NCBI RefSeq assembly: GCF_003096035.1
Contig: NZ_CP029186.1
Location: 1,377,001-1,441,000 of the forward strand
DNA length: 64,000 bases
Reading direction: 5' to 3'
From: Flavobacterium album
GTDB lineage: Bacteria > Bacteroidota > Bacteroidia > Flavobacteriales > Flavobacteriaceae
Positions 15,501-23,847 of this stretch are shown in pieces (position 1 is the stretch's first letter; each line of letters opens with the position of its first letter). The position numbers and the translations under genes were made by a program. The notes under the pieces are model-generated. The model saw nothing but the letters and a program-made list of their open reading frames with translations, searched no databases and was not told the DNA's origin.

Positions 15501-18030
15501 CTTCCCGTCAAGCGAGGGCGGAAGGGCGTTGGTATCATTGGAAAATGGCTCGAAAGTGGTGGAAACCTACTGGGCGCCGACTAAAAAAGGCGAAACACAG
15601 GTAACCATCCCTATAACCCCGGAATTGGCGCCGAACGTGTACATACACATCACGCTGTTGCAGCCGCATGCTACAACCGCAAACGACCTGCCTATCAGGA
15701 TGTATGGCATAGTGCCTATCGAGGTGGTGGATAAAAATACCCTGCTGCAGCCGCAGATAACCATGCCTGCCGTACTCAAGCCGGAGCAGAAGACAACGAT
15801 AAAAGTCAGCGAGAAATCAGGCAGGGCGATGACCTACACGATTGCTATTGTGGATGACGGATTGCTCGATCTTACACGCTTTAAGACCCCGAATGCATGG
15901 GACAGCTTCTATGCGAAGGAAGCCCTGGGCGTGAAGACATGGGATATCTATGACGATGTGATAGGCGCGTATGGCGGGCAGGTGAACCAGGTATTCAGCA
16001 TCGGTGGTGATGCCGATATGGGTGGTGGCAAAGCTAAAAAAGCCAATCGCTTTAAGCCGGTAGTGATTTACCTCGGGCCATATACCATTGGCAAAGGCGA
16101 GACAAGGGTACACGATATCAAGCTGCCGAAATATGTAGGCTCGGTGCGTACAATGGTGGTTGCCGCCAATGCCGACTTCAGTGCGTATGGTATGGCAGAG
16201 AAGACCACACCGGTACGCAGCCCGCTGATGCTGTTGGCCTCGCTTCCGCGGAAAGTGACTCCGAAAGAGAAAGTAACGCTTCCGGTAACGGTATTCGCCA
16301 TGGAAAGCCAGGTGAAGAATGTAACGCTGCAGCTGAAAACGAATAACGGCTTCCGGGTGATTGGCAAGTCCACACAAAACATAAGCTTTACGAGGCCGGA
16401 TGAGAAGGTTGCGTATTTTGACCTTGAAGTGAACGACCTCACCGGAATAGGAAAAGTGACCGTAATTGCGACATCCGGCAAGGAAAAAGCAAGTTACGAT
16501 GTAGAGCTCGACATCATGAACCCGAACCCTGTAACCACGATGTATAAGGAAGTCGTTTTAGAACCGGGCAAGTCGGCTAAGATAGACTGGGCATCCTTTG
16601 GCGTAGCCGGAAGCAACAAGGCCAGGCTGGAAGTATCGTCATTCCCGTCTATCGACTTTAACCGCAGGCTGGATTACCTGATACAATACCCGCACGGCTG
16701 TGTGGAGCAAACCACTTCGAGCGTGTTCCCGCAATTGTACCTGGCAGATATTGCCGATATCGACCTGACGAGGAAGAATAAGATACAGAAAAACGTAACA
16801 ACAGCGATACAGAAATTATCGCAGTTTCAGGTAGCCGACGGCGGCTTTGCCTACTGGCCGGGGCAATCCGACCCAGACGACTGGGGTTCGAGCTATGCAG
16901 GGCATTTCCTTGTGGAAGCGGAGAAAAAAGGCTATGCGCTGCCGATGAACATGAAAAAACAATGGCTGCAATACCAGCAGAAAAATGCAAGGCAGTGGCG
17001 CTACAATCAGGGCTACCACAACGACTTCGCGCAGGCCTACAGGCTGTATACACTGGCACTGGCCGGTTCACCTGACCTGTCATCTATGAACAGGCTCCGG
17101 GAAACAGCAGGAATATCGAACGAGTCGAGGCTAAGGCTTGCTGCGGCGTATGCTTTGGCAGGGCAAAAGAATACGGGCCAGGCGTTGCTAAGTCAAAGCA
17201 CGCTTGAAGATACCGGTACTGATTACAGCTATTATTACTATGGCTCGGCTGATCGCAACAGGGCAATGGCTCTGGAAACGCTGGTAATTTTAGGCCAGAA
17301 GGAAAAAGCATTCGGCATGGCGGCCAAGCTGGCAAAACAAATGTCATCCAGCCAGTGGATGAGCACTCAAACCACAGCCTACTGCCTGTATGCGATGTCG
17401 AAATTTGCACAGCTGAACGGCCCGAAAGGCATTGATATCAGTTATACGAATAAAGGCAAGACACAGGCGATAAGCACCGCCAAGACCTTTGCCGACAGGG
17501 CGCTGGAACTAAGCCCGAGCAATAGCGTGACCCTCAAGAACAACAAGCAGGGAACGCTTTATGTAAAAGTGGTATACAGCGGCATATTGCCGGTAGGCCA
17601 GGAGCAGACCGAAGAACGCGGATTTAAGACCAATATCACGTTTAAAGACAGGGGCGGTAAGGTTATCAATCCATCGTCGCTGGCGCAGGGGACCGAGTTT
17701 GTAGCCGAGGTGACCATAAGCAATACCAAAGGCGAGAGCGTGGACAATGTAGCGCTTACGCAGATCATCCCATCGGGTTGGGAAATTGTGAATACAAGGT
17801 TTACCGACTTTGGCAGCTTTGCAGAGAACAACGTAGACTACACCGACATCCGCGACGACAGGACGAACTTCTATTTCTCGCTGAAGCACAATGAGACCAA
17901 GGTGTTCCGTATACTACTCAATGCGTCCTATCCGGGCAGCTATTACCTGCCGGGCGTACAGTGTGAGGCGATGTACGACAACTCGTTCCTGGCTCGGACT
18001 AAGGGCCAGTGGGTGCAGGTAGTGAAGTAG
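12520..18030 (+). CDS. Alpha-2-macroglobulin family lipoprotein
   Basis: A bacterial macroglobulin-type protease trap of 1836 residues. The signal ends in LLLHSC with Cys20 as the probable lipidation site, so it is membrane-anchored. Macroglobulin beta-domains fill the N-terminal half. The thioester motif CVEQ (Cys1394-Gln1397, in YPHGCVEQTTSS) is intact, followed by the alpha/alpha-toroid thioester domain with WPGQSDPDDWGSSYAGHF and a C-terminal receptor-like domain. Residues about 455-500 form an unusual Asp/Glu/Tyr-rich tract. E. coli yfhM is likewise next to pbpC, and here pbpC follows after a small toxin-antitoxin pair. The likely role is to trap proteases that enter through damaged envelope. 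Confidence 0.93.
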   Translation: MKTMKLVLYFTVITLLLHSCSKDSGKDFDSDYTLYREYISSFSSGIISTKADIQVGLAFTKKEWQVGQELDSDYFSVSPSVEGKVFFLEGDMLAFRPNKRLDQDTEYRVTLHLSKFINTPSNLSDFNFRVKTQKQDFLVTTQDLQSYNRDWQYLNGSLKASDYMDMATVKKLVTAEQEGRKLPVRFDGNTTGGAEFHLIIDSIQRKAQNSKVKISWNGKPFNIEREGSEFFEIPGKDNFKVLNMQPAEGDNQTLLINFSDPIRKDQDFSGLVAVESIENLKYAVDGNLLKVFFAEPLNGTFTVEVFQGIESEDGFKTKTSFTERVLFEQLKPEVKFLKSGTILPSSSNLKINFQAVNLSAVDVKVYRIFENNVMQFLQDNDIESGYGLRNVALPVAKTKLVLNTNKMVNYAKWNSFALDLSKIIKPEPGAIYHIEMSMRKSYSLYKCDDSGTVQQADAEEEEDDDEEEDFTEYDDGENDYYNYDYDWDQRENPCSNSYYYDRQVQTNVLASDLGVIAKKGKNDSFFFAVASITTTEVVAGAKVELFNYQRQKLASGTTNSEGTLMLSSDKKPYFAIIKKGTNTTYVKLADGSSQSLSNFDVDGTELQKGLKGFIYGERGVWRPGDTLFLGFILNDKEAKLPPSHPIKLRLSDPSGKMTFQAMQTYNQKNHFKFVVPTQQGAPTGNWEAMISVGGAHFYKSIKIETIKPNRLKIKNSFEGKTISASAQNTGSVQVMWLHGAIAKDLKVEMQAKFLKQKTEFKGYFNYIFDDPTQDFSTEEVNIFSGKTDANGAAVVTLQPKLQSRAPGMLKTAIITKAYEKGGDFSTDVITASYSPYDTYVGVKMPQPNKYGMLETGKSNRFDVATVNEKGQAKGSRRLEVKIYKVDWRWWWDASGDDLSAYSSATSNSPVFSRQVVTDGSGKGSFNFSAEEEEWGRYLVRVTDVESGHSSGETVLIDSPSWSGRSRNSTGEEAAMLMFSTDKQKYAVGEKATISFPSSEGGRALVSLENGSKVVETYWAPTKKGETQVTIPITPELAPNVYIHITLLQPHATTANDLPIRMYGIVPIEVVDKNTLLQPQITMPAVLKPEQKTTIKVSEKSGRAMTYTIAIVDDGLLDLTRFKTPNAWDSFYAKEALGVKTWDIYDDVIGAYGGQVNQVFSIGGDADMGGGKAKKANRFKPVVIYLGPYTIGKGETRVHDIKLPKYVGSVRTMVVAANADFSAYGMAEKTTPVRSPLMLLASLPRKVTPKEKVTLPVTVFAMESQVKNVTLQLKTNNGFRVIGKSTQNISFTRPDEKVAYFDLEVNDLTGIGKVTVIATSGKEKASYDVELDIMNPNPVTTMYKEVVLEPGKSAKIDWASFGVAGSNKARLEVSSFPSIDFNRRLDYLIQYPHGCVEQTTSSVFPQLYLADIADIDLTRKNKIQKNVTTAIQKLSQFQVADGGFAYWPGQSDPDDWGSSYAGHFLVEAEKKGYALPMNMKKQWLQYQQKNARQWRYNQGYHNDFAQAYRLYTLALAGSPDLSSMNRLRETAGISNESRLRLAAAYALAGQKNTGQALLSQSTLEDTGTDYSYYYYGSADRNRAMALETLVILGQKEKAFGMAAKLAKQMSSSQWMSTQTTAYCLYAMSKFAQLNGPKGIDISYTNKGKTQAISTAKTFADRALELSPSNSVTLKNNKQGTLYVKVVYSGILPVGQEQTEERGFKTNITFKDRGGKVINPSSLAQGTEFVAEVTISNTKGESVDNVALTQIIPSGWEIVNTRFTDFGSFAENNVDYTDIRDDRTNFYFSLKHNETKVFRILLNASYPGSYYLPGVQCEAMYDNSFLARTKGQWVQVVK

Positions 18031-18044
18031 TATTTTAGGGCATT

Positions 18045-18123
18045 TGTCATTCTGACGAAGGAAGAATCTCTAAGTTATATATTTAGAGATTCTTCACTCC
18101 ATTACTCTTCGTTCAGAATGACA
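18045..18123. repeat. Family B palindrome (TCATTCTGA type)
   Basis: The arms TGTCATTCTGACGAAG (18045) and CTTCGTTCAGAATGACA (ending 18123) enclose a second pair, AGAATCTCTAA and TTAGAGATTCT. This gives a near-perfect 79-base hairpin 14 bases after the macroglobulin stop. Such TCATTCTGA-ended hairpins are, to my knowledge, widespread in Bacteroidota genomes. It may act as a terminator and separates the macroglobulin gene from the toxin-antitoxin pair. Confidence 0.75.
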
Positions 18124-18140
18124 TGCGCTTTAAAAATTTG

Positions 18141-18148
18141 TATATTTG
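18141..18148 (+). promoter_or_regulatory. -7 box for the toxin-antitoxin operon
   Basis: TATATTTG matches TAnnTTTG and lies 18 bases before the antitoxin ATG at 18167. It decides the start, because a TTG-initiated extension would begin inside the box. Confidence 0.5.
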
Positions 18149-18166
18149 AAAATTAAAGATATTGTT

Positions 18167-18412
18167 ATGGAAGCTTATAAATTGAGGGAAAAAATTCTTC
18201 GCGAAGTTAATGATGCAGACGAAATACTATTAAGGGTAATGGACGATGCTATTGAAGCTTATCATCATACGCAGTTTCCCATGGTATCCGAGCCTATATC
18301 TATTGAGCAATATAATAGGGAACTGGATATTGCAGATGAACAAATTGCTAATGGTGACATATTTACTCAGGAAGAAGTTAGTGAGATTATTAAGCGATGG
18401 GGAAGAAGGTAG
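18167..18412 (+). CDS. Antitoxin of a RelE/ParE-type pair
   Basis: This encodes 81 residues, acidic, mostly predicted helical (MEAYKLREKILREVNDADEI), with a basic end (EVSEIIKRWGRR). Its 3' end overlaps the toxin gene by 16 bases, the typical antitoxin-first arrangement. I do not recognise the DNA-binding class. By analogy it neutralises the toxin through the C-terminal region and autoregulates the promoter at 18141. The pair is inserted between the macroglobulin and pbpC genes and is more AT-rich than either, which suggests later acquisition. Confidence 0.7.
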   Translation: MEAYKLREKILREVNDADEILLRVMDDAIEAYHHTQFPMVSEPISIEQYNRELDIADEQIANGDIFTQEEVSEIIKRWGRR

Positions 18413-18696
18413 TTTGGACACGTGTTGCCATAGAACAACTATCTGACATTCATGAATACATCTATAATACCACAAAATCGTTTCGGATTGCAGACAATGT
18501 TATTCTTCAAATTCAGAACTCTTCCGAAATACTCAGCAATAATCCTGAAATCTATCCATTAGACATCTATAAACTTAGAAATAATGGCAACTATCGTGCA
18601 TACGAAATTTTCCATTATAGGATTTCATACAGAATAGAAGAACAAATTTATATTACTTCACTCAGGCATACCAGTCGTGTTCCAAAATTATATTAA
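18397..18696 (+). CDS. RelE/ParE superfamily toxin
   Basis: The protein has 99 residues. MGKKVVWTRVAIEQLSDIHEYI, then a helix pair, then NNGNYRAYEIFHYRISYRI and the C-terminal ITSLRHTSRVP give the ParE/RelE layout: an N-terminal strand with WTxxAxxQL, an R-x-Y/F-E-I core strand, and an HTSR C-terminus. Family members are either ribosome-dependent mRNA endonucleases or gyrase poisons, and the sequence does not decide which. It is translated from an ATG inside the end of the antitoxin gene. The pbpC start follows 12 bases after its stop. Confidence 0.85.
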   Translation: MGKKVVWTRVAIEQLSDIHEYIYNTTKSFRIADNVILQIQNSSEILSNNPEIYPLDIYKLRNNGNYRAYEIFHYRISYRIEEQIYITSLRHTSRVPKLY

Positions 18697-18708
18697 TAAC
18701 ATCTTTTG

Positions 18709-21057
18709 ATGAAAATCCCTCATTGGATAAAAGAAAATAAAGCAAGGTTTTTTATTACCCTTGTCTTCCTCATCGCCTTCTATTTCTGCTTACCGCGAAA
18801 ACTGTTCGACAACCCTTATTCTACAGTGATAGAAAGCGCGCAGGGCGACTTGCTTGCCGCACGTATTGCGAAGGATGGGCAATGGCGTTTCCCGGCGCAG
18901 GACAGCGTGCCGTATAAATTCAGGCAATGTATCGTCCATTTTGAGGACCAGCACTTTTATTACCATCCTGGTTTCAATCCGGTCGCGATAGTGAAGGCCA
19001 TGAAGCAAAACCACGATGCCGGAAAGGTTGTCCGTGGTGGAAGTACGCTCACGCAGCAGGTCATCCGGCTTTCACGCGAAGGCAAAGAGCGTAGCTACGT
19101 AGAAAAGTTGGTGGAACTCATTTTGGCCGCAAGGCTGGAAACCCGCTACAGCAAAGATGAGATACTTGGCCTGTATGCTGCACATGCGCCGTATGGCGGA
19201 AATGTGGTAGGCCTTGAAATGGCCTCATGGCGGTACTTTGGCGTGCAGCCGCACCAGCTGTCGTGGGCGGAAAGCGCTACACTGGCGGTACTGCCCAATG
19301 CGCCGGGGCTTATATATCCGGGGCGAAACCAGCAGGAACTTCGCGACAAGCGGGACAGGCTGCTGAAAAAACTATTCGATGAAAAAATAATCGACAAGCA
19401 GACCTATGAGCTGGCATTACAGGAAGACCTGCCTAAAAAACCTTTCGACCTGCCGCAAACCGCACCGCATTTATTACAGAATATCGGCAAGAGGAAGGAC
19501 GGCCAACGGATAAAGACAACGGTAAACACCAACCTGCAGAACCGCGTAAACCAAATCGCTGCGCGCTATTACCAGGAATATAAGCAGACGGAAGTCTACA
19601 ACCTCGCCATCATGGTAGTAGATGTGGAAACGCGCAACATTGTAGCCTATGTAGGCAACTCGCCAACCGACCGTAACCACCAGAAAGATGTAGATATTAT
19701 CCCTGCGCCGCGGAGTACGGGCAGCATATTAAAGCCGCTGCTTTTCGCCTCGATGCTGGATGCCGGCGAGATACTGCCGAATACCTTAGTTGCAGATGTG
19801 CCCACCCAAATCGCAGGCTACAGCCCAAAAAACTATGAGCTGACCTATGACGGTGCGGTGCCTGCGCAAAAGGCATTGTCGCGTTCTCTTAACATCCCTG
19901 CCGTGCTGATGCTGAAGGATTTTGGGGTACACCGCTTTTATGAGCAGTTGCAGCATTTTAAATTGCACGACATCAATAAGCACCCTAACCATTACGGGCT
20001 GTCGCTGATATTGGGCGGCGCCGAATCGAACCTTTGGGACTTGTGCCGTACCTATGCCGGGATGAGCTCGACGCTGAATTACTTCAATGCCCACCAGGCG
20101 AAGTACAGGACGCATGAATTTGCCGAGCTCAACTGGGACAGCAACGTGACGCGTGATTTCGGGAAGGAAGTGTACAACAAGCCGGAGCTGGGCGCGGGGG
20201 CAATATGGCTGACCTATAATGCCATGAAGGAAGTGAACCGCCCACAGGCCGATGAGGCATGGCGCTTTTACGACTCATCACTCGAAATTGCCTGGAAGAC
20301 CGGGACAAGCTTTGGCAGCCGCGATGCGTGGGCGATTGGCACCAACTCTAAATATGTGGTGGGCGTGTGGGTCGGCAATGCATCGGGGGAGGGCAGGCCT
20401 TCGCTTACGGGTGTTGGGAGTGCCGCGCCTGTATTGTTTGATGTATTCAATTTACTGCCCAGGCAAAAATGGTTTGCTACTCCCTATAACGACCTTGAAG
20501 AAGCCGATGTGTGCAGCATGAGCGGCCACCTTGCCGGGGAACATTGCCCCGCAGTAAAGCAATGGATACCGCTGAATGGTAAGAAAACCACTGCCTGCCG
20601 CAACCACCAGGTCGTACACCTTGACGCAACCGGTCAATACCGGGTGAACAGCAGCTGCGAAAGCGTAGATAATATGGTAACCAAAGTATGGTTCGTACTC
20701 CCACCCGTGCAGGAATGGTATTACAAGAAAGGCCACATGGACTATATGTCGCTGCCACCGTTCCGGAGCGATTGCGAAGGTTCGGGAGGAACCTACATGG
20801 ACTTCATCTACCCGAAAGAGGACGGCAAAATATACCTTACCAAAGACTTTAACGGAAAGGTGCAGCCATTTGTACTGAAAGCGGCGCATACTTCGGCGAA
20901 TGCCCGGTTGTTCTGGTATCTGGGCGATAAATATTTAGGGGAAACCCACACCTTTCACGAAATGCCAGTAAATGCAGCTACCGGTAAATACATCATTACC
21001 GTTATTGATGAAAGCGGGAATGAGATCAGGAGACGGGTGGAGATAGTCAGCGAATAA
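18709..21057 (+). CDS. pbpC: Penicillin-binding protein 1C
   Basis: This bifunctional peptidoglycan polymerase has 782 residues. A signal-anchor helix (about residues 11-29) is followed by a GT51 transglycosylase domain with EDQHFYYHPGFNP and RGGSTLTQQVIRL. The transpeptidase domain has Ser339-x-x-Lys342 (STGSILKP), SLN (in SRSLNIPA) and the KTG triad at Lys530 (WKTGTSFG). The C-terminal 100 residues form a BiPBP_C-type beta domain (KIYLTKDFNGKVQPFVLKA). All catalytic residues are intact. The start is ATG 18709, with a TTG immediately before it. Pairing with a macroglobulin gene is the conserved context for PBP1C. Confidence 0.94.
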   Translation: MKIPHWIKENKARFFITLVFLIAFYFCLPRKLFDNPYSTVIESAQGDLLAARIAKDGQWRFPAQDSVPYKFRQCIVHFEDQHFYYHPGFNPVAIVKAMKQNHDAGKVVRGGSTLTQQVIRLSREGKERSYVEKLVELILAARLETRYSKDEILGLYAAHAPYGGNVVGLEMASWRYFGVQPHQLSWAESATLAVLPNAPGLIYPGRNQQELRDKRDRLLKKLFDEKIIDKQTYELALQEDLPKKPFDLPQTAPHLLQNIGKRKDGQRIKTTVNTNLQNRVNQIAARYYQEYKQTEVYNLAIMVVDVETRNIVAYVGNSPTDRNHQKDVDIIPAPRSTGSILKPLLFASMLDAGEILPNTLVADVPTQIAGYSPKNYELTYDGAVPAQKALSRSLNIPAVLMLKDFGVHRFYEQLQHFKLHDINKHPNHYGLSLILGGAESNLWDLCRTYAGMSSTLNYFNAHQAKYRTHEFAELNWDSNVTRDFGKEVYNKPELGAGAIWLTYNAMKEVNRPQADEAWRFYDSSLEIAWKTGTSFGSRDAWAIGTNSKYVVGVWVGNASGEGRPSLTGVGSAAPVLFDVFNLLPRQKWFATPYNDLEEADVCSMSGHLAGEHCPAVKQWIPLNGKKTTACRNHQVVHLDATGQYRVNSSCESVDNMVTKVWFVLPPVQEWYYKKGHMDYMSLPPFRSDCEGSGGTYMDFIYPKEDGKIYLTKDFNGKVQPFVLKAAHTSANARLFWYLGDKYLGETHTFHEMPVNAATGKYIITVIDESGNEIRRRVEIVSE

Positions 21058-21282
21058 TTTCAGATTTTAGATTTCAGAATTCAGATTGAGCTTCACTCTT
21101 GCGGAGACCACGATTATTATATAAAGGTATTGGATGTTTCAATTTAAACAAGAGTGATTAGCTCAAAAATCCGTGTAAATTCGCCAAATCCGCGTCCCCA
21201 CCAATCTGGTTTTATATAAGTATTTGACAGAGTCTGTTCTAGCATGAGTGGCAATCTGAATTCTGAAATCTAAAATCTGAAA
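21058..21282. repeat. Family D perfect 31-base inverted repeat flanking a family E unit
   Basis: The arm at 21058-21088 (opening TTTCAGATTTTAGATTTCAG) is the exact reverse complement of 21252-21282. The left arm starts immediately after the pbpC stop, and the right arm contains the stop codon of the MFS gene. The 163-base interior includes a family E segment (21165-21198). The structure lies between convergent genes and resembles a small non-autonomous mobile element or a very large hairpin terminator. Confidence 0.8.
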
Positions 21283-22439
21283 TTGCTTTTTCTCAGCAGC
21301 ATATACCCTAAACAAATTGCCACAACGCCCGCCGCCGCATACATCACGAAAGGCACACGGGAAATAACATCGGCATAATACCATCCGGCGAAAAGTGCGC
21401 CAAGGCCAATACCTGCTTCAAGGGCGATATACATCGTGGCGACTGCTTTTCCGCGATGGTCGGGGTGGCTCATATCGACCGTCCAGGCATTGATAGCAGG
21501 AGAAAGTATGCCCGAAGCAACGCCATATATGGCAGCGCCCGTCATCAGTCCGGCCGGGGAATCGGCATAACCGATGATAAGCAACGATACGAACAGTATC
21601 CCAAGCCCAATGGTGATAACGCGGGTACGCCCATACCTGTCGGATGCTTTGCCTGCCACAAAACGGATGACCAGCGAAGCCAGTGTAAACACCATGAAGA
21701 ACAGCCCTTTGTTGGCAATGCCGAGGTGTGCGGTCCAGTCGGGTATCAGGGTCAGTATCGCACCATAGCCTGCATAGGTCATAAAGGTGACGATGCCAGC
21801 CGGGAGCGCCTCGCGGGCTATGATGTCGTTTTTTGAGATCTTGAGGAGTGAAGGGCGGAATTTCTGCTTGTCGGGGAGCGTTTCCTTCATGTTCATCAAT
21901 ATAAGGATGGACAGCAGTGCAAACGCCGATGAGCAATAAAACAGCACATCCAGCGAATAATGCAGGCCGATGTAACTGCCGATGGCCGGGCCTATTGCGA
22001 GTCCGGTACTGAAACACAGGCCGTGAATACCCATGGCTTCGCCCCAGCGTTCGGGCGGAGCGATATCAGCAACATACGCAGCAGTAGCGGTCGGCTTAAA
22101 ACCTGTCGAAAACCCGTGCAGCAGCCGCAGCAGCAGGAAGCCTGCTACCGTACCCAAAACAGGATACAGGAATCCGCACACGAAACACACCAGCGAACCG
22201 AATGCCATGACAGGGACGCGTCCTACCGTATCGGTAAGCCGGCCGCTGAAGGGTCGTGAAATACCCGCCGTAAGCGTAAACAGCGCCACGATGAGGCCTT
22301 TGTATTCGGCACCGCCAAGACTGCTGAGGTAGGCAGGCAGTTCGGGTATAAGCATATTGAAGCTGGCCGAGAACAGCAGTGAGCTCAGGCACACAAGGCC
22401 GAATTGCAGGTTGTAGATAGGGTGTTTTTGCTTTGACAT
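21270..22439 (-). CDS. MFS transporter, drug-exporter-like
   Basis: This encodes 389 residues with twelve predicted membrane helices in two six-helix halves. Motif A is visible after helix 2 (GRLTDTVGRVPVM) and again in the second half (GKASDRYGRTRVI). Motif C-like glycine-rich segments (GLAIGPAIGSYIG) favour an H+-driven exporter of the drug-efflux class, but the substrate is unknown. The last residues (NFRF) and the stop codon are encoded by the repeat arm at 21252-21282, so the natural C-terminus has been replaced or trimmed. The promoter has well spaced -33 and -7 elements at 22450-22480. Confidence 0.85.
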   Translation of the reverse strand: MSKQKHPIYNLQFGLVCLSSLLFSASFNMLIPELPAYLSSLGGAEYKGLIVALFTLTAGISRPFSGRLTDTVGRVPVMAFGSLVCFVCGFLYPVLGTVAGFLLLRLLHGFSTGFKPTATAAYVADIAPPERWGEAMGIHGLCFSTGLAIGPAIGSYIGLHYSLDVLFYCSSAFALLSILILMNMKETLPDKQKFRPSLLKISKNDIIAREALPAGIVTFMTYAGYGAILTLIPDWTAHLGIANKGLFFMVFTLASLVIRFVAGKASDRYGRTRVITIGLGILFVSLLIIGYADSPAGLMTGAAIYGVASGILSPAINAWTVDMSHPDHRGKAVATMYIALEAGIGLGALFAGWYYADVISRVPFVMYAAAGVVAICLGYMLLRKSNFRF

Positions 22440-22449
22440 TTGAAGTGTG

Positions 22450-22480
22450 CAAAGCTACGGAATAGCGGGCGGAAGTGCAA
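22450..22480 (-). promoter_or_regulatory. Promoter of the MFS gene with -33 and -7 elements
   Basis: On the reverse strand TTG (22480-22478), a 20-base spacer and TAGCTTTG (22457-22450) form a good match to the Bacteroidota -33/-7 promoter. The ATG at 22439 is 10 bases past the box, so the leader is very short. Confidence 0.65.
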
Positions 22481-22518
22481 TTGCAGCTACAAATAATACA
22501 TTTTTTTAGTTATGATTG

Positions 22519-22629
22519 TTCTCGACTGCGCTCGAACTGACAACGGTGTACCTTCGTAATTACGTATTACACTTATTTACGTTGTCACATCGAGCGCAGT
22601 CTGTCTGCCGACAAAGGCAGGTCGAGATG
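22519..22629. repeat. Family C palindrome (TCGAGCGCAGTC type) with a small hairpin insert
   Basis: The arm TCGACTGCGCTCGAACTGAC (22522) pairs with GTTGTCACATCGAGCGCAGTC-type DNA (22581-22601). The right arm is interrupted by TGTCTGCCGACAAAGGCAGG before GTCGAGAT resumes. A similar CTGCCGCCAAAGGCAG hairpin occurs at 12213-12231. The remaining gene-free DNA to 22829 holds one more hairpin, TGCCTTACAAA/TTTTGTAAGGC-like, at about 22711-22740. No protein-coding frame is supported. Confidence 0.7.
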
Positions 22630-22710
22630 CTATAGGGCTTCCAATTTTGATTGCTTTGTAGATTAAAGCACCATCTGCGAATTTTCATCGCATTGTTGCG
22701 GAAATGCCCC

Positions 22711-22740
22711 GGTGCCTTACAAATTTTCATTTTGTAAGGC
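22711..22740. other. Stem-loop upstream of the accessory gene array
   Basis: GCCTTACAAA and TTTGTAAGGC form a ten-base-pair stem around a short loop, about 100 bases before the first gene of the rightward array. It could terminate read-through or be a leader structure. No T-run follows directly on the plus strand. Confidence 0.45.
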
Positions 22741-22829
22741 TATATTAAAATTATAATATACATTTAGCCTTTATTGGGAATAGCTATGAATTCCCTCTGT
22801 AAACAAAGTTTAAATACGGACTAAAGTAT

Positions 22830-23843
22830 ATGCCACATTATATAGCTAAGAAAATAGCACAAATTGCACCAATGCTTGAAGAAGCGCTGGTTGATCTCTT
22901 CGAATTGCACAGGGACGAACTTGTTGCACTGGATACGGTAGACGGCATTTCGTTCGACATCATCCCAAGCGCTTACCAAACCTATGCAGCCATCTCGTTC
23001 CGCCAGCAGTCGGATTACCTGAGCATGGATCCTTATAACGAAGACCGTGCCCTGATGTATAGCCCGGGCGACTGGGAATATTACAGCCTGCTGGAATACC
23101 GTACCTGCAGATCTGAAAAGTTCAGGGAGGCAGCAAAATATATATTTCGCATTTTCGAAGAAATCTACGAAGAGGTTGGGGAATATGACGGCATACAGCA
23201 GGACATCAACCACCTGCTTTATTCGTCTATAGCCGAAGGAGCCATGCAGCGCTCTGTCGCGGCAAAATTACAGGAATGCGGAGTCGATGCCCCGATAATT
23301 GAATACCGGTTTCAATATGGCTTTGACTATATGGTAATGGATGTGGACAGCCCGACACTGTTTAATTATTGCGATCTGGTAGTAGCTGACAGGATGACCA
23401 AAATGGCAGATAAAAAACTTATAGATACGGCCTTTTATAAAATGGATATTAAATCCAGCCCCGAAAAAGAGCTCAAGGAAATTGAAGCGGTTTTTGACGC
23501 TTTCCTTATTAAGCATGATTTCAAATTGAAATCCTCAGGCATACAGGAGATTGTCTATGAGAATGAATATTCGAAGCTGTTGTTTGATTTTGATAATTAT
23601 GGGACGCGATGGGGTTATATGGCACCCCCGGCTATTCTGTACATAAACACGGCAACAGGTAAACGGTATTCGGTAGCCTCACTGCTTGAAAAACTGTTTT
23701 TTACAGATTTTGAGGCATTGTTCAACAATTATTTCAGGATAAAGGAATTTGGTTATTATGAGTCCTACCACAAGATAATTACCGGGTACCTGGAAAATAT
23801 AATGAATGATAGAGCATTTTCCTGGGCAGAAGGGCTGAAATAA
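22830..23843 (+). CDS. Hypothetical protein, first gene of the accessory array
   Basis: This encodes 337 residues, soluble and acidic, with no signal peptide. Residues 1-180 are helical, with aromatic segments (AISFRQQSDYLSMDPY, GDWEYYSLLEY) that vaguely recall small immunity-type domains such as DUF4303. Residues 215-337 look like a second domain (DAFLIKHDFKLKSSGIQEIV). I cannot assign a function. It is the first gene of a rightward run of 13 genes with gaps of 49 bases or less and several overlaps, and the next gene starts four bases after its stop. Confidence 0.75.
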   Translation: MPHYIAKKIAQIAPMLEEALVDLFELHRDELVALDTVDGISFDIIPSAYQTYAAISFRQQSDYLSMDPYNEDRALMYSPGDWEYYSLLEYRTCRSEKFREAAKYIFRIFEEIYEEVGEYDGIQQDINHLLYSSIAEGAMQRSVAAKLQECGVDAPIIEYRFQYGFDYMVMDVDSPTLFNYCDLVVADRMTKMADKKLIDTAFYKMDIKSSPEKELKEIEAVFDAFLIKHDFKLKSSGIQEIVYENEYSKLLFDFDNYGTRWGYMAPPAILYINTATGKRYSVASLLEKLFFTDFEALFNNYFRIKEFGYYESYHKIITGYLENIMNDRAFSWAEGLK

Positions 23844-23847
23844 AATT

